Positions 1-9,442 of a stretch of 64,000 bases of DNA are shown piece by piece (within the stretch, counting starts at the first letter, position 1; every line of letters starts with the position of its first letter). The position numbers were made by a program, and so were the translations under genes. The notes under the pieces were generated by a model. The model had not been told where the DNA came from and made no database searches. It worked only from the letters and a program-made list of their open reading frames with translations. Source of the stretch: Hymenobacter duratus (GTDB lineage: Bacteria > Bacteroidota > Bacteroidia > Cytophagales > Hymenobacteraceae); contig NZ_JACWZZ010000002.1 of the NCBI RefSeq assembly GCF_014698995.1, positions 992,001 through 1,056,000 on the forward strand. Reading direction: 5' to 3'.

Positions 1-26
1 GGCGGAAGCCGTAGTGTAGCGTTATG

Positions 27-845
27 CTACAGCCGCCCGTCCCAGACCAGATACTCTGTTGGCAACTCCATTTTCGGGGGCTGCTCCTGGCCCGGAAACA
101 GGCCGTACACGGCCGAGCCGGAACCGGAAAGGCTGGCATAGGCAGCACCGGCCTCATATAGCTTACGCTTGATTTCACCGAGCACCGGGTAGAAAGGTGT
201 CAGGGCATCTTCGAAATCGTTGCTGATGGTGTCGCGCCAGGTTTCCAACGGCTGCGCCAATGCCTGCCGTAGCTCGTGGCGGGGCGGGCGGGGCGTCACG
301 CGGCTGTACGCTTCACCCGTGCTGACGTGCAGCCCCGGATACACCACTTTGCAGGCGGTGCCCGTCAGGTTGAGGCTGATGTCCTCGAATACGTCGCCTT
401 TCTCGTACGCGAAAACGGGCTTGTTTCGAACGAAAAAGGCGCAGTCGGAGCCCAGCCGGCGGGCATAGCTTTCCAGGGTTTCAGCCGTCAGATTCAGCGC
501 GAACAGGTCGTTCAAAGCCTTCAGCGCAAACGCTGCATCGGCCGAGCCGCCGCCCAGCCCCGCCCCGATGGGCACCACTTTATGCAGGTGCATCTGCACG
601 GGCGGCAGCTCAAAATCGTCGCTCAGCAGCTCGTAGGCGCGGCGGCACAGGTTGGTGGCCGGGTCGCCGGGCACCGGAATGCCGGTGAGGCTGAGCGTGG
701 TTTCGGGGCCGGCGGCGGGCAGCACTTCCAGCGCATCGCACCAGGGCAGCGGCACAAACACCGATTCGAGGTTACGGAAACCGTCGGGACGCATGGCCGT
801 GACGTAGAGGCCGAGGTTGAGTTTGGCGTTCGGAAAAACGAGCAT
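27..845 (-). CDS. ispE: 4-diphosphocytidyl-2-C-methyl-D-erythritol kinase (IspE)
   Basis: GHMP-family kinase of the non-mevalonate isoprenoid pathway; it phosphorylates the 2-hydroxyl of CDP-methylerythritol in the cytoplasm. The 272-residue protein opens with the family motif PNAKLNLGL (residues 5-13, with Lys8 and Asn10), has the ATP-binding glycine loop PIGAGLGGGSADAA at 92-105 and the catalytic Asp in GSDCAFF (D134). The C-terminal SLSGSGSAVYGLF motif is present. An upstream in-frame start would add 37 Arg/Cys-rich residues that match nothing in the family, so the ATG at 845 is chosen. The gene is divergent from the sugar transferase gene that starts at 1004. Length is close to the family norm. 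Confidence 0.95.
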   Translation of the reverse strand: MLVFPNAKLNLGLYVTAMRPDGFRNLESVFVPLPWCDALEVLPAAGPETTLSLTGIPVPGDPATNLCRRAYELLSDDFELPPVQMHLHKVVPIGAGLGGGSADAAFALKALNDLFALNLTAETLESYARRLGSDCAFFVRNKPVFAYEKGDVFEDISLNLTGTACKVVYPGLHVSTGEAYSRVTPRPPRHELRQALAQPLETWRDTISNDFEDALTPFYPVLGEIKRKLYEAGAAYASLSGSGSAVYGLFPGQEQPPKMELPTEYLVWDGRL

Positions 846-963
846 GCGGCAGAAGCTTTTTGGGCCGGCCGCTGGTCTTCTCACTTTACGCGAGGCGGCG
901 GGCCGGCAGAAGACGCAAGCTAAAGCACAGAATCGGAAGTCGCGCCAACGCAGCATTTCCTTC

Positions 964-971
964 TATTTTTG
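964..971 (+). promoter_or_regulatory. candidate Bacteroidota -7 element (TATTTTTG) for the pgl-like cluster
   Basis: TATTTTTG fits the TAnnTTTG consensus and lies 32 bases before the ATG at 1004. No clear TTTG -33 element is seen at the expected distance, so this is a weak call. Confidence 0.3.
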
Positions 972-1003
972 GCCTTTTCCCATCTGCTCGCTTAACTGCC
1001 CGT

Positions 1004-1654
1004 ATGTCCGCTGCTGAATCTGCCGGCTGGTACCCTCGCTGGGGCAAGCGCGCCCTAGATGTGCTGCTGGCCGCGCCCCTACTGCTGCTGGCGCTGCCGC
1101 TGCTGCTGCCGGCCGCGGTGGCGCTGGCCGTGCAGAACGGCGGCCCCTGGCTGTTTCGGCAGTTGCGGCCGGGCCTGCACGGGCATCTTTTCCCGCTCTA
1201 CAAGCTCCAGACCATGACCTCCGCCCGCGACCAGCACGGCCAGCTGCTCCCCGACGCCCGGCGTCTGCCGCGCCTGGGCCGCTGGCTCCGGGCCAGCTCC
1301 GTAGACGAGCTGCCGCAGCTCTGGAACGTGCTGCGCGGCGACATCAGCCTGGTAGGTCCGCGGCCACTGCTGCCGGAGTATCTGCCGCTGTATTCGCCGG
1401 AACAGGCCCGCCGCCACGCGGTGCGGCCCGGCATCACGGGCTGGGCTCAGATAAATGGCCGCAATGCTATCAGCTGGGAGCAGAAATTCCGGTACGACGT
1501 CTGGTACGTCGAGAACCTGAGCTTTGCGCTGGACCTGCGGATCCTGCTGCGCACGGCCGGCCGCGTGCTGCGGGCCCATGATATCAGCGCCCCCGGCCAC
1601 GCCACCACAGAGGCCTTCCGGGGCACTCCTTCCTCCCCCGACTCTTCCCTATGA
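1004..1654 (+). CDS. Undecaprenyl-phosphate phosphoglycosyl transferase (PglC/WcaJ-type bacterial sugar transferase)
   Basis: Bacterial sugar transferase that moves a sugar-1-phosphate from a UDP-sugar onto undecaprenyl phosphate, the first membrane step of a glycan pathway. The 216-residue protein has one hydrophobic segment (about 17-44), an amphipathic Arg-rich region, the catalytic Asp-Glu pair in SSVDELPQL (D101, E102) and the signature SLVGPRPLLPEY (116-127), followed by RPGITGWAQINGRN. Size and lack of extra TM helices match the small monotopic PglC class rather than full-length WbaP. An upstream start at 860 would overlap ispE and add Arg-rich sequence, so the ATG at 1004 is preferred. 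Its stop overlaps the next start (ATGA), which indicates translational coupling with the acetyltransferase. The sugar substrate is inferred from the neighbours only. Confidence 0.88.
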   Translation: MSAAESAGWYPRWGKRALDVLLAAPLLLLALPLLLPAAVALAVQNGGPWLFRQLRPGLHGHLFPLYKLQTMTSARDQHGQLLPDARRLPRLGRWLRASSVDELPQLWNVLRGDISLVGPRPLLPEYLPLYSPEQARRHAVRPGITGWAQINGRNAISWEQKFRYDVWYVENLSFALDLRILLRTAGRVLRAHDISAPGHATTEAFRGTPSSPDSSL

Positions 1655-2349
1655 TACCTGCTTCAACTGCCACAACTGCACGCGCTGCTGGCGCAACGCC
1701 CCAGCCCTTGGTGATTTTGGGGGCCGGCGGCCTGGGCCGCGAGGTGCTGGTGCTGGTGCGCCAGCTGAATGAGCAACGCCCGGTCTGGGACCTACGGGGC
1801 TTTTATGACGACGTGCGCCCCGCCACCGATACCATCAACGGCCTGCCCTACCTCGGCACCGCTGCCGACCTGAATGCCACCGTTACGCCCCTGCACGTAG
1901 TGGTGGCGGTGGGCAGCAGCCAGGGCCGGGCGGCAGTGGTGGAACGGCTGAACTCCCCCAGGCTTTCGTTTCCCACCCTTATTCACCCCAGCGTTGCCTG
2001 CGCCCCGTATCAGCAGCTGCAGATCGGACCGGGCTGCATCATCAGCCAGGGCTGCATCCTGACAACGGATATCATGCTTGGCCGCCATGTGCTGCTCAAC
2101 CTGGGCTGCACCGTTGGCCACGACGCCGTGCTGGAGGACTTCTGCTCGCTGATGCCGCATGCCAACGTAGGCGGCGAAGCCCGTCTGGAAACCGGCGTGT
2201 ATCTGGGCACCAATGCCACGGTTATCAACCAAGTGCGTGTGGGGGCCCGCACCATCATCGGGGCCGGAGCCGTGGCCGTGCGCGACCTGCCCGCCGACTG
2301 CACCGCCGTGGGCGTGCCCGCCCAGCGCATCAAGCACCACCAGCGGTAG
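1651..2349 (+). CDS. PglD/NeuD-family sugar O/N-acetyltransferase
   Basis: Left-handed beta-helix acyltransferase that transfers acetyl from acetyl-CoA to an amino sugar. The N-terminal part has a Rossmann-like nucleotide-sugar binding motif (LVILGAGGLGREVL, 20-33). The C-terminal half (about 110-230) is built of hexapeptide repeats and carries the likely catalytic His in TVGHDAVLEDF (H157). The first 18 residues are Thr/Ala-rich, but the ATGA overlap with the upstream gene supports this start. It lies between the PglC-like transferase and a DegT-type aminotransferase, which is the arrangement of bacillosamine or related diamino-sugar clusters. Acetylation of a 4-amino sugar is therefore an inference from context. 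Confidence 0.85.
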   Translation: MIPASTATTARAAGATPQPLVILGAGGLGREVLVLVRQLNEQRPVWDLRGFYDDVRPATDTINGLPYLGTAADLNATVTPLHVVVAVGSSQGRAAVVERLNSPRLSFPTLIHPSVACAPYQQLQIGPGCIISQGCILTTDIMLGRHVLLNLGCTVGHDAVLEDFCSLMPHANVGGEARLETGVYLGTNATVINQVRVGARTIIGAGAVAVRDLPADCTAVGVPAQRIKHHQR

Positions 2350-2453
2350 CCTGAGGAGGGCCCGGCCTTCGGGAACCGGCCTCATTGCTTCTTTTTTTTG
2401 CGGCCGGCTTTTGAGCAGAAGCGCCGGCAGTACGTTCCGGCTTCGGCCGCTGC

Positions 2454-2461
2454 TACCTTTG
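2454..2461 (+). promoter_or_regulatory. candidate -7 element (TACCTTTG) for the aminotransferase gene
   Basis: TACCTTTG fits the Bacteroidota -7 consensus and ends only four bases before the ATG at 2466, so a transcript starting from it would be nearly leaderless. A T-rich tract lies further upstream, but no clear -33 TTTG is seen at the normal distance. Confidence 0.4.
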
Positions 2462-2465
2462 CCTT

Positions 2466-3620
2466 ATGCGCAGTCAGGACCACGACCGAATCTACCTTTC
2501 TCCCCCGCACCTCGGCCGCCACGAGCTGAACTACCTGCACAAGGCCATTGAGGACAACTGGGTGGCGCCGGCCGGCCCCAACCTGGCCGGTTTTGAGCGC
2601 GACATCTGCGAGTTTACCGGCGCGGAACACTGCGTGGCCCTCACGTCCGGTACCGCTGCCATTCACCTGGGCCTGAAGCTGCTCGGCGTCGGCCCCGGCG
2701 ACGAGGTGCTGTGCCCGTCGTTCACGTTCGTAGCCACCGCCAACCCAATTCTCTACCTAGGGGCCCGCCCGGTGTTTATTGACAGTGAGGCGGAAACCTG
2801 GAACCTGTGCCCCGAGCGGCTGCGCGAAGCCATTGAGGACCGGATGCGGCTGGGGCGCCGGCCCAAAGCCCTGATTATCGTGCACCTGTACGGGATGCCC
2901 TGCAAGCTGCGCGAAATTCTGGCCGTGGCGGCTGAGTTCGATATTCCGGTGCTCGAAGATGCGGCCGAAGCTCTGGGCAGCCGCTACGACGGACAGCCGC
3001 TGGGTACTTTTGGCGCTGTGGGCGTATTCTCTTTCAACGGCAACAAAATCCTGACGACCAGTGCCGGCGGCGCGCTGGTGACCCGCAATGCGGCCTGGGA
3101 TACGAAGGTTCGTTTCTGGGCTACGCAATCCAAAGACCCCGCCCCTTATTATCAGCATTCCGAAATAGGCTACAACTACCGCCTCAGCAACCTCCTGGCT
3201 GGTATCGGGCGGGGCCAGATGGAGCTGCTGGAAGACCGGGTAAAGCGCCGCCGCGAAATCTACGGCTGGTACCAGCAGCACCTAGCTGAAATTCCGGCCT
3301 TGTCTCTTGGCCCGACCGAGCCGGCCGGTGGCCGCTCCAACCGCTGGCTGACCTGCGTGCTACTCGCTCCTACCCAAACCATCGTCGCGCCCGAGCCGCT
3401 GCGCCTGCATCTGGAAACCCGCAACATTGAGAGCCGCCCGCTCTGGAAACCTCTGCACCTGCAGCCGCTTTTCGCTGATGCGCCCATGTATGGCGGCGCG
3501 GTTTGTACCAATCTGTTTGATCAGGGTTTGTGCCTTCCGTCCGGAACCGCTATGACGGAGAGTGATTTGAGGCGTGTTGCGGACGCGTTAAAGGAAATAA
3601 CGTCTGCCGAACAGACCTAA
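2466..3620 (+). CDS. DegT/DnrJ/EryC1/StrS-family sugar aminotransferase (PglE-like)
   Basis: PLP-dependent aminotransferase that converts a nucleotide-linked 4-keto sugar to the 4-amino sugar. The 384-residue protein has the DegT signatures: N-terminal YLSPPHLGRHE, the substrate loop DNWVAPAGPNL (30-40), TSGTAAIHLGL (60-70), the PLP-contacting Asp in VLEDAAEALGS (D165) and the Schiff-base lysine in SFNGNKILTTSAGG (K194). Together with the PglC-like and PglD-like genes just upstream it forms a complete C-D-E set. A 4,6-dehydratase (PglF) and flippase or ligase genes are not seen nearby, so they must be encoded elsewhere if this pathway is used. A 115-base spacer with its own -7 element separates it from the acetyltransferase gene. 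Confidence 0.9.
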   Translation: MRSQDHDRIYLSPPHLGRHELNYLHKAIEDNWVAPAGPNLAGFERDICEFTGAEHCVALTSGTAAIHLGLKLLGVGPGDEVLCPSFTFVATANPILYLGARPVFIDSEAETWNLCPERLREAIEDRMRLGRRPKALIIVHLYGMPCKLREILAVAAEFDIPVLEDAAEALGSRYDGQPLGTFGAVGVFSFNGNKILTTSAGGALVTRNAAWDTKVRFWATQSKDPAPYYQHSEIGYNYRLSNLLAGIGRGQMELLEDRVKRRREIYGWYQQHLAEIPALSLGPTEPAGGRSNRWLTCVLLAPTQTIVAPEPLRLHLETRNIESRPLWKPLHLQPLFADAPMYGGAVCTNLFDQGLCLPSGTAMTESDLRRVADALKEITSAEQT

Positions 3621-3724
3621 AATCGGCACAAACTCTCTTCCAGCAGTACATAAAGTTCAAACAGCAGTACTCTCAGCACAAAAGCCCGTGCCAGGAGTAT
3701 TAAGCCAAGGCGGTTAGTATATCA

Positions 3725-3754
3725 CGCGGCCCACCGGAACGCAAGTGGGCCGCG
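3725..3754. terminator. hairpin between convergent genes
   Basis: A 10-bp perfect stem (CGCGGCCCAC / GTGGGCCGCG) with a 10-base loop lies between the convergent aminotransferase and outer-membrane protein genes. There is no clear T-tract, so termination is inferred from position. Nothing else is recognised in the 223-base spacer. Confidence 0.4.
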
Positions 3755-3843
3755 CCTGTTGCAGCAGACACGGCCCGGAATAAACCCCGCGTAGAAAATC
3801 GGGCCACGGCAGCCAGAGCGGCTGCGCGGCTGAAAACCCGCTT

Positions 3844-4911
3844 TTAAGGGCTTACCAGGTTAAGGCTCAGGTTGAAGTACAGTGGATTGCCCAACTCGTT
3901 TTCATAGAGCGGATTATTGCCCCCGCTGGGATTCTGGGTGCGGAACGCGTCGAAGCGGTAGTTGTACCGCAGGCCAGCCTGGGCCGACAGCCAGATAAAG
4001 CCTGTCAGCTGCCGCTCATAGGTGATGCGCGGCTTCAGCTCGCCCCGGCGCAGGTATACGTCCTGGCCGTTCACGGGGCCGAGGTAGTAGGCGTTGCCTT
4101 CCAGCTCGTAACCGAACATAAGCAGCGAGTTTGCGCCGAAGCTACGCCGCACATTCACGCGGGCCGGGAAAATGGCTTCCACACCCCATTTCGGATTGAA
4201 CGTGCGGAAGTAGTACACTACCGGAATATGCAGCAGCTGCCCGGCCCGGTAAGTGCGCGACACACCCAGGCCCCACATATACGCCTCGCTGGGCTTCCAG
4301 CCATAAATAGCGGTGCCGCTGTACGTCAGCGCCTCGCTGCTGACGTCCGAGAAGCGGCGGTAGGTGCCGTTCAGATCAACGTTACCCTGCACCAGCAGGA
4401 AATTTTTGTCGTTGAGCGGCCGGAACACCGTGGCATTGAAGCCCGTAGAGCGCAACCCGTCTTCTAACGTCTTAAACAGCGGGGTACGCTCGGCATTGGC
4501 CACCCGCACGCCGGTGTTCCAGTAGGTGAGGCCCAGGTTAAGAATCAGGCTGGAATTGGAGACGACCGGTGCATTGAAGCCCAACCGCAGGCCCGCGAAG
4601 CGGTCCACGCGCTCCGTTGTCTCCTGTCGGCTACCCGAGGTGGGCTCATCATACCGCACCGACGTCAGGTCGAATGGCAACTGCGCTTCGTAGCCCACCG
4701 AAATTAGCTTGGTGGGACTCTGGGACAGTACTTTTTGGCTGGCGTACGGCCGGTTGGCGGTGGCATCTGCGTTGCCGAAGCTACTGAAATCATCCAGCCC
4801 TAACGAGTCGGGCGCGGCAGGCACAGTTTGGGCGCAGGCCGGATCGGCCAGCACGTAGCTGAATGCCAGCAGCGTGCCGGGAAGCAGGAAACGGGTCAGG
4901 TTGCGCATCAT
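3844..4911 (-). CDS. Putative outer-membrane beta-barrel protein (DUF6268-like)
   Basis: 355 residues with a signal peptide (hydrophobic about 6-22, cleavage after ADPACAQ near 28). The mature part alternates polar and aromatic residues in short strands, typical of a barrel, with repeated patterns such as RLGFNAP, LILNLGLTYW and FGYELEGNAYYLG, and ends in LYFNLSLNLVSP. The size and the pattern of strands reading out at the C-terminus resemble DUF6268 outer-membrane proteins, but I cannot confirm that without a profile search. Its ATG lies one base beyond the stop codon of the upstream DUF2147 gene, so the two are likely co-transcribed and translationally coupled. The cargo is unknown; transport or adhesion are both possible. 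Confidence 0.6.
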   Translation of the reverse strand: MMRNLTRFLLPGTLLAFSYVLADPACAQTVPAAPDSLGLDDFSSFGNADATANRPYASQKVLSQSPTKLISVGYEAQLPFDLTSVRYDEPTSGSRQETTERVDRFAGLRLGFNAPVVSNSSLILNLGLTYWNTGVRVANAERTPLFKTLEDGLRSTGFNATVFRPLNDKNFLLVQGNVDLNGTYRRFSDVSSEALTYSGTAIYGWKPSEAYMWGLGVSRTYRAGQLLHIPVVYYFRTFNPKWGVEAIFPARVNVRRSFGANSLLMFGYELEGNAYYLGPVNGQDVYLRRGELKPRITYERQLTGFIWLSAQAGLRYNYRFDAFRTQNPSGGNNPLYENELGNPLYFNLSLNLVSP

Positions 4912-4912
4912 C

Positions 4913-5365
4913 CTACTTCTTTACCTGCCGCTTCCACACGTCGGTCCGGCCGAAAAGCGAAACCCCGATATAGCCGCGTACTTCCAGCGTGTTTGGGTCG
5001 GTCAGCGTCATCTCGCAGGAGTAGTCGCTGCCGTTCTTAGGGTCATAAATTTGCCCTCCCTCCCACTTGTTGTCGCCCACGTACTTAAAGTCGCGCATGT
5101 TCACCAAGCCGCGCAAAGGCTTACTGCGAGCCGATTCGGTGGGGTTGTTCACGTCGGTACGGGGCGTGCCGTCGGGGTTGTTGAGTACTTTCAGCCACAC
5201 AATGCGGCCAAAGTACTTGTCGCCGCTTTTGTAGATCTGAATCATGCCCGTTCCTTCCCCATTTTTCCACACGCCCAGCACGGCGTCCGGGTTATCTGCC
5301 AGGGCGGCTGCCGCAGTCAGAACAACGAGCAATAGAGTGAGCAGACTTTGTTTGATCAGCTTCAT
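4913..5365 (-). CDS. DUF2147 family exported protein
   Basis: 150-residue exported protein with a signal peptide (MKLIKQSLLTLLLVVLTAAA..., cleavage near ALA-DN at about 23-24). The mature domain matches the DUF2147 pattern: VLGVWKNGEGTGMIQIYK, then KYFGRIVWLK, an MRDFKYVGDNKWEGGQIYDP segment, SGSDYSCEM-like turn (here NGSDYSCEM) and RGYIGVSLFGRTDVW. This family is a small lipocalin-like beta-barrel secreted by many Gram-negative bacteria; its ligand is not established. The ATG at 5365 is chosen because the longer ORF only adds residues before the signal peptide. It is the first gene of a two-gene operon with the beta-barrel protein. Confidence 0.8.
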   Translation of the reverse strand: MKLIKQSLLTLLLVVLTAAAALADNPDAVLGVWKNGEGTGMIQIYKSGDKYFGRIVWLKVLNNPDGTPRTDVNNPTESARSKPLRGLVNMRDFKYVGDNKWEGGQIYDPKNGSDYSCEMTLTDPNTLEVRGYIGVSLFGRTDVWKRQVKK

Positions 5366-5843
5366 GTAGCTTCTAAGAAAAAGGACGGATGAAAAAAGGG
5401 AAACAATGTTTTTCTCAAATAGAAGCAATAAAACAGACATACACTATATTTAATCAATTTTTAATCTTATTATAATCCTATTTTAATGTAAGCATACGGT
5501 GCTCTTTACTGACCAGCTTCGGATTCAGTCGAAGTTTTTGACGGATTCGGGATACCACCCCTCTATCTGCCTGCCGCTTCAGTCAAATTTCCGCTGATAC
5601 TGCAACGAGAAAAGCCCGGTACATGCCACTGCTACTTATTGCAATTCAAGCAAACAGCAGTGGCATATACCGGGCATGTTCACGCGCGCATCGGCCGCCA
5701 ATTCATAGAAATTCACTACAACCCACCCGATAACGGCTCACGCACTTCGCTGAGCAGGTTGCCAACTGCCAACTGCCAAAAATTGGTCTGCCAGAGGCAA
5801 CGCGTACGTCTGTTCCGGTCGGGGCCCGGGACTCAACCGGGAC
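5366..5843. other. 478-base intergenic region
   Basis: Upstream of the DUF2147 gene the first roughly 120 bases (to about 5490) are AT-rich, unlike the surrounding DNA, and probably hold its promoter. The remainder contains the hairpin at 5614-5675 and otherwise no supported gene. Confidence 0.4.
5614..5675 (-). terminator. large inverted repeat downstream of the PLP enzyme gene
   Basis: GCCCGGTACATGCCACTGCT (5614-5633) pairs with AGCAGTGGCATATACCGGGC (5656-5675) apart from one mismatch, across a 22-base loop. Its place after the minus-strand PLP enzyme gene suggests a terminator, or a mobile palindrome used as one. Confidence 0.45.
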
Positions 5844-6971
5844 TTAACCGGCATGCAGCGCCTGTTGCAGATCAGCCAGCAGTTCCTCCAGCGGCTCAAT
5901 TCCGACTGAAAGCCGCACCAGCCCTACCGTAATGCCCAGGTCGGCCTGCTGCTCCGGCGTCAGGTAGCGGTGCGAGGTGCCCAGCGGATACGACAGAGAC
6001 GAATCGACGCCTGCCAGGGAAGGCGCAAACGGGAACCGCTGGCTGCGCTGCATAAACCGGTTCACTACCCCCGCGTCGTCGTTCAGCAGCACAGACATCA
6101 TTCCGCCAAAAAGCCCCTTTCCCTGCTCTCGCGCCAGTGCGTGCTGCGGGTGGTTGGGCAAGCCGGGATAGTACACGGCGCGCACGCCGGGCTGCTGCTG
6201 CAGGAATTCCGCTACAGCTAGTGCGTTGTGGCTGTGCTCACGCATGCGCAGGCGCAGGGTTTTGAGGCCGCGCACGGCCAACCAGCTTTCCATGGGGCTC
6301 AGCGTAAGCCCATAAAGAATCCCAATCTGCTTGAGCCGGGTAGCCGTTTCTGTGTCAGAAGCTACTACCGCACCGGCCGTCACATCAGAGTGGCCCGCAA
6401 TGTATTTCGTGACGCTGTGCAGCACAATATCCGCGCCCAGCGCCAGCGGCTGCGTAATGACGGGCGTTGCAAAAGTATTGTCCACTACCAGCTTCAGGCC
6501 CACCTGGTGGCATTCGGCCGCTAGCCGGCGCAGGTCGGCTACGCGCAGCAGCGGGTTACTCATGGTTTCAGCCAGCAGCAGGCGCGTGGTAGGCTGCACA
6601 AACTGCTGTAGGTCGTAGAGCTGCTCAAACGGCACGTACGTCACCGAAATGCCCATCCGGCTCAGCTCATTGTTCAGCAACGACAACGAGCCACCGTAGA
6701 TATCCGCCGCGCACAGCACATGGTCGCCGGCGTGGCAGCAGGCTAGCAGCGCCGCGAAGATGGCCGCCATGCCCGAGCCCGTAGCAATGGCCCCTGCCCC
6801 GCCTTCCAACCGGTTCACAGCCTCCGCCAGCTCATCCGAGTTGGGGTTGCCGTTGCGCGAGTACAGGTAGCGGCTGCCCGGCTCCCCAAAATACAGCTCC
6901 AGCTCATTCAGATCCTCAAACTTGAAAACAGACGTCTGATAGATCGGGGTAATCTTGGGGTGAATTTCCAT
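5844..6971 (-). CDS. Cys/Met metabolism PLP-dependent enzyme (trans-sulfuration family)
   Basis: Fold-type I PLP enzyme of the cystathionine gamma-synthase / gamma-lyase / methionine gamma-lyase family, 375 residues. Seen motifs: YLYSRNGNPNSDELAEAVNRLEGG (38-58 region, with the phosphate-binding Tyr), ATGSGMAAI (63-71), DIYGGS (90-95), VVDNTFATP with the PLP-ring Asp (D164) and the Schiff-base lysine in HSVTKYIAGHSD (K189). These features define the family, but not which of its reactions is catalysed. No sulfur-assimilation gene is adjacent to narrow it. The gene stands alone, with hairpins at both sides (5614-5675 and 7066-7099). Confidence 0.88.
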   Translation of the reverse strand: MEIHPKITPIYQTSVFKFEDLNELELYFGEPGSRYLYSRNGNPNSDELAEAVNRLEGGAGAIATGSGMAAIFAALLACCHAGDHVLCAADIYGGSLSLLNNELSRMGISVTYVPFEQLYDLQQFVQPTTRLLLAETMSNPLLRVADLRRLAAECHQVGLKLVVDNTFATPVITQPLALGADIVLHSVTKYIAGHSDVTAGAVVASDTETATRLKQIGILYGLTLSPMESWLAVRGLKTLRLRMREHSHNALAVAEFLQQQPGVRAVYYPGLPNHPQHALAREQGKGLFGGMMSVLLNDDAGVVNRFMQRSQRFPFAPSLAGVDSSLSYPLGTSHRYLTPEQQADLGITVGLVRLSVGIEPLEELLADLQQALHAG

Positions 6972-7065
6972 GAAGTAAAGCTAGACAGTCGTTGGTAATA
7001 AGAGGCCAATAGACAAAGCGGAAGGCAAGCGGGCTGCAGCACAACAGCCTGCCGACCGGAAAAAC

Positions 7066-7099
7066 AAAAAAGCCTTTCCTATACAGGAAAGGCTTTTTT
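7066..7099. terminator. bidirectional rho-independent terminator
   Basis: AAAAAAGCCTTTCCT, a four-base loop ATAC, then AGGAAAGGCTTTTTT: a 15-bp perfect stem with T-tracts on both strands. It ends the atpD-atpC operon on the minus strand. Confidence 0.85.
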
Positions 7100-7117
7100 G
7101 TTGCAAGCTGAACCCAG

Positions 7118-7357
7118 TTACGCCGAAGCGCCTTCGGCCAGTACGATTACGTTATTGCGCAACACTTCTACCACGCCGCCATCAATGTGAAAAGTGGTAG
7201 CGCCGCCGTTCAGCACGACGTTGCCTTCTTTCAGCGCCGAAATCAGCGGAGCGTGGTTGTTGAGAACCTCAAACAGACCATCGGCACCGGGAAACTGGGC
7301 CGACGTAACCTCGCCTTCAAAAACCTTGCGGTCGGGGGTGATGATTTCTAAATGCAT
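7118..7357 (-). CDS. atpC: ATP synthase F1 subunit epsilon
   Basis: 79-residue short epsilon subunit. MHLEIITPDRKVFEGEV, then SAQFPGADGLFEVLNNHAPLISALKEG and FHIDGGVVEVLRNNVIVLAEGA are the family beta-sandwich motifs. The usual C-terminal helical hairpin is absent, which is normal for the roughly 80-residue epsilon subunits of Bacteroidota. The ATG at 7357 is preferred to an upstream start that adds 12 hydrophobic residues. It follows atpD with 139 bases between them, unusually far for this pair; the spacer is filled by the palindrome at 7385-7478. Confidence 0.93.
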   Translation of the reverse strand: MHLEIITPDRKVFEGEVTSAQFPGADGLFEVLNNHAPLISALKEGNVVLNGGATTFHIDGGVVEVLRNNVIVLAEGASA

Positions 7358-7384
7358 GATGTATGGAATTATCAGGCTAAAAAA

Positions 7385-7478
7385 GAACGTCATGCTGAGC
7401 TTGTCGAAGCATCTCTACCGCAGCAGTAATTAAATACTTGCGCGGTAGAGATGCTTCGACAAGCTCAGCATGACGTTC
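7385..7478. repeat. inverted repeat, GTCATGCTGAGC family (36-bp perfect arms)
   Basis: Arms 7385-7420 and 7443-7478 are perfect 36-bp complements that start with GAACGTCATGCTGAGC and end with GCATCTCTACCG, around a 22-base loop. It sits between atpD and atpC, inside what should be one operon. The element at 56593-56690 is nearly the same sequence in reverse orientation, including the loop. Confidence 0.9.
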
Positions 7479-7496
7479 CGCTTGACGTTCTGACGA

Positions 7497-9008
<1,512 letters not shown>

Positions 9009-9041
9009 TTATGTATGGATGGGATGCAACTTTTCAGGGCG

Positions 9042-9073
9042 CAAAACTACGGCTTAATCCCCGCTTTGCCAAA
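9042..9073 (-). promoter_or_regulatory. Bacteroidota-type promoter of atpD
   Basis: On the minus strand TTTG (9073-9070) is followed after 20 bases by TAGTTTTG (9049-9042), matching the -33 TTTG / -7 TAnnTTTG consensus of the phylum's primary sigma factor. The -7 box is 39 bases before the atpD ATG at 9002. Confidence 0.65.
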
Positions 9074-9205
9074 GTCAGGCCGCCAGGAAAGTTTCTGCCG
9101 GAAATCTACCGGCTTCTTTCCCTGAAAATCAGGTACTCAGGCTCCGCAAAAGGCCTTTACCAAGCCGATGAGGCCAAAATTTCTAAAAAAATTTTCCGAC
9201 GAAAG

Positions 9206-9236
9206 TTTGCCTGCAATAAAAGCCGTAGTACATTTG
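9206..9236 (+). promoter_or_regulatory. Bacteroidota-type promoter of tRNA-Gln
   Basis: TTTG (9206-9209), a 19-base spacer, then TACATTTG (9229-9236): a full match to the -33/-7 consensus with normal spacing. The tRNA begins 43 bases after the -7 box, which leaves a short 5' leader to be processed. Confidence 0.7.
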
Positions 9237-9279
9237 CACACCCAAACGGAACACCGGCAACGGAAAACGAATGGGAAAT

Positions 9280-9352
9280 TGTCCGATGGTGTAACTGGCA
9301 ACACGCTTGATTTTGATTCAAGAAAGTCCAGGTTCGAGCCCTGGTCGGACAA
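9280..9352 (+). tRNA. tRNA-Gln (anticodon UUG)
   Basis: Cloverleaf of 73 bases. Acceptor TGTCCGA (9280-9286) pairs with TCGGACA (9345-9351), discriminator A9352. Anticodon stem CTTGA (9306-9310) / TCAAG (9318-9322) encloses loop TTTTGAT with anticodon TTG at 9313-9315. The T arm is CCAGG-TTCGAGC-CCTGG. The U1-A72 pair fits glutamine tRNAs. CCA is not encoded. Confidence 0.95.
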
Positions 9353-9362
9353 CCGACTGAGT

Positions 9363-9419
9363 AAAGCGAAAGGCGCTGATTCTTCCTCCTCCGGAAGAGT
9401 CGGCGCCTTTCGCTTTTTT
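9363..9419 (+). terminator. rho-independent terminator after tRNA-Gln
   Basis: AAAGCGAAAGGCGC (9363-9376) pairs with GCGCCTTTCGCTTT (9403-9416), continuing into a T run. It separates the tRNA gene from prs, 23 bases downstream. Confidence 0.8.
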
Positions 9420-9442
9420 ATTTTCCTTCCTTCCCCTACCCC

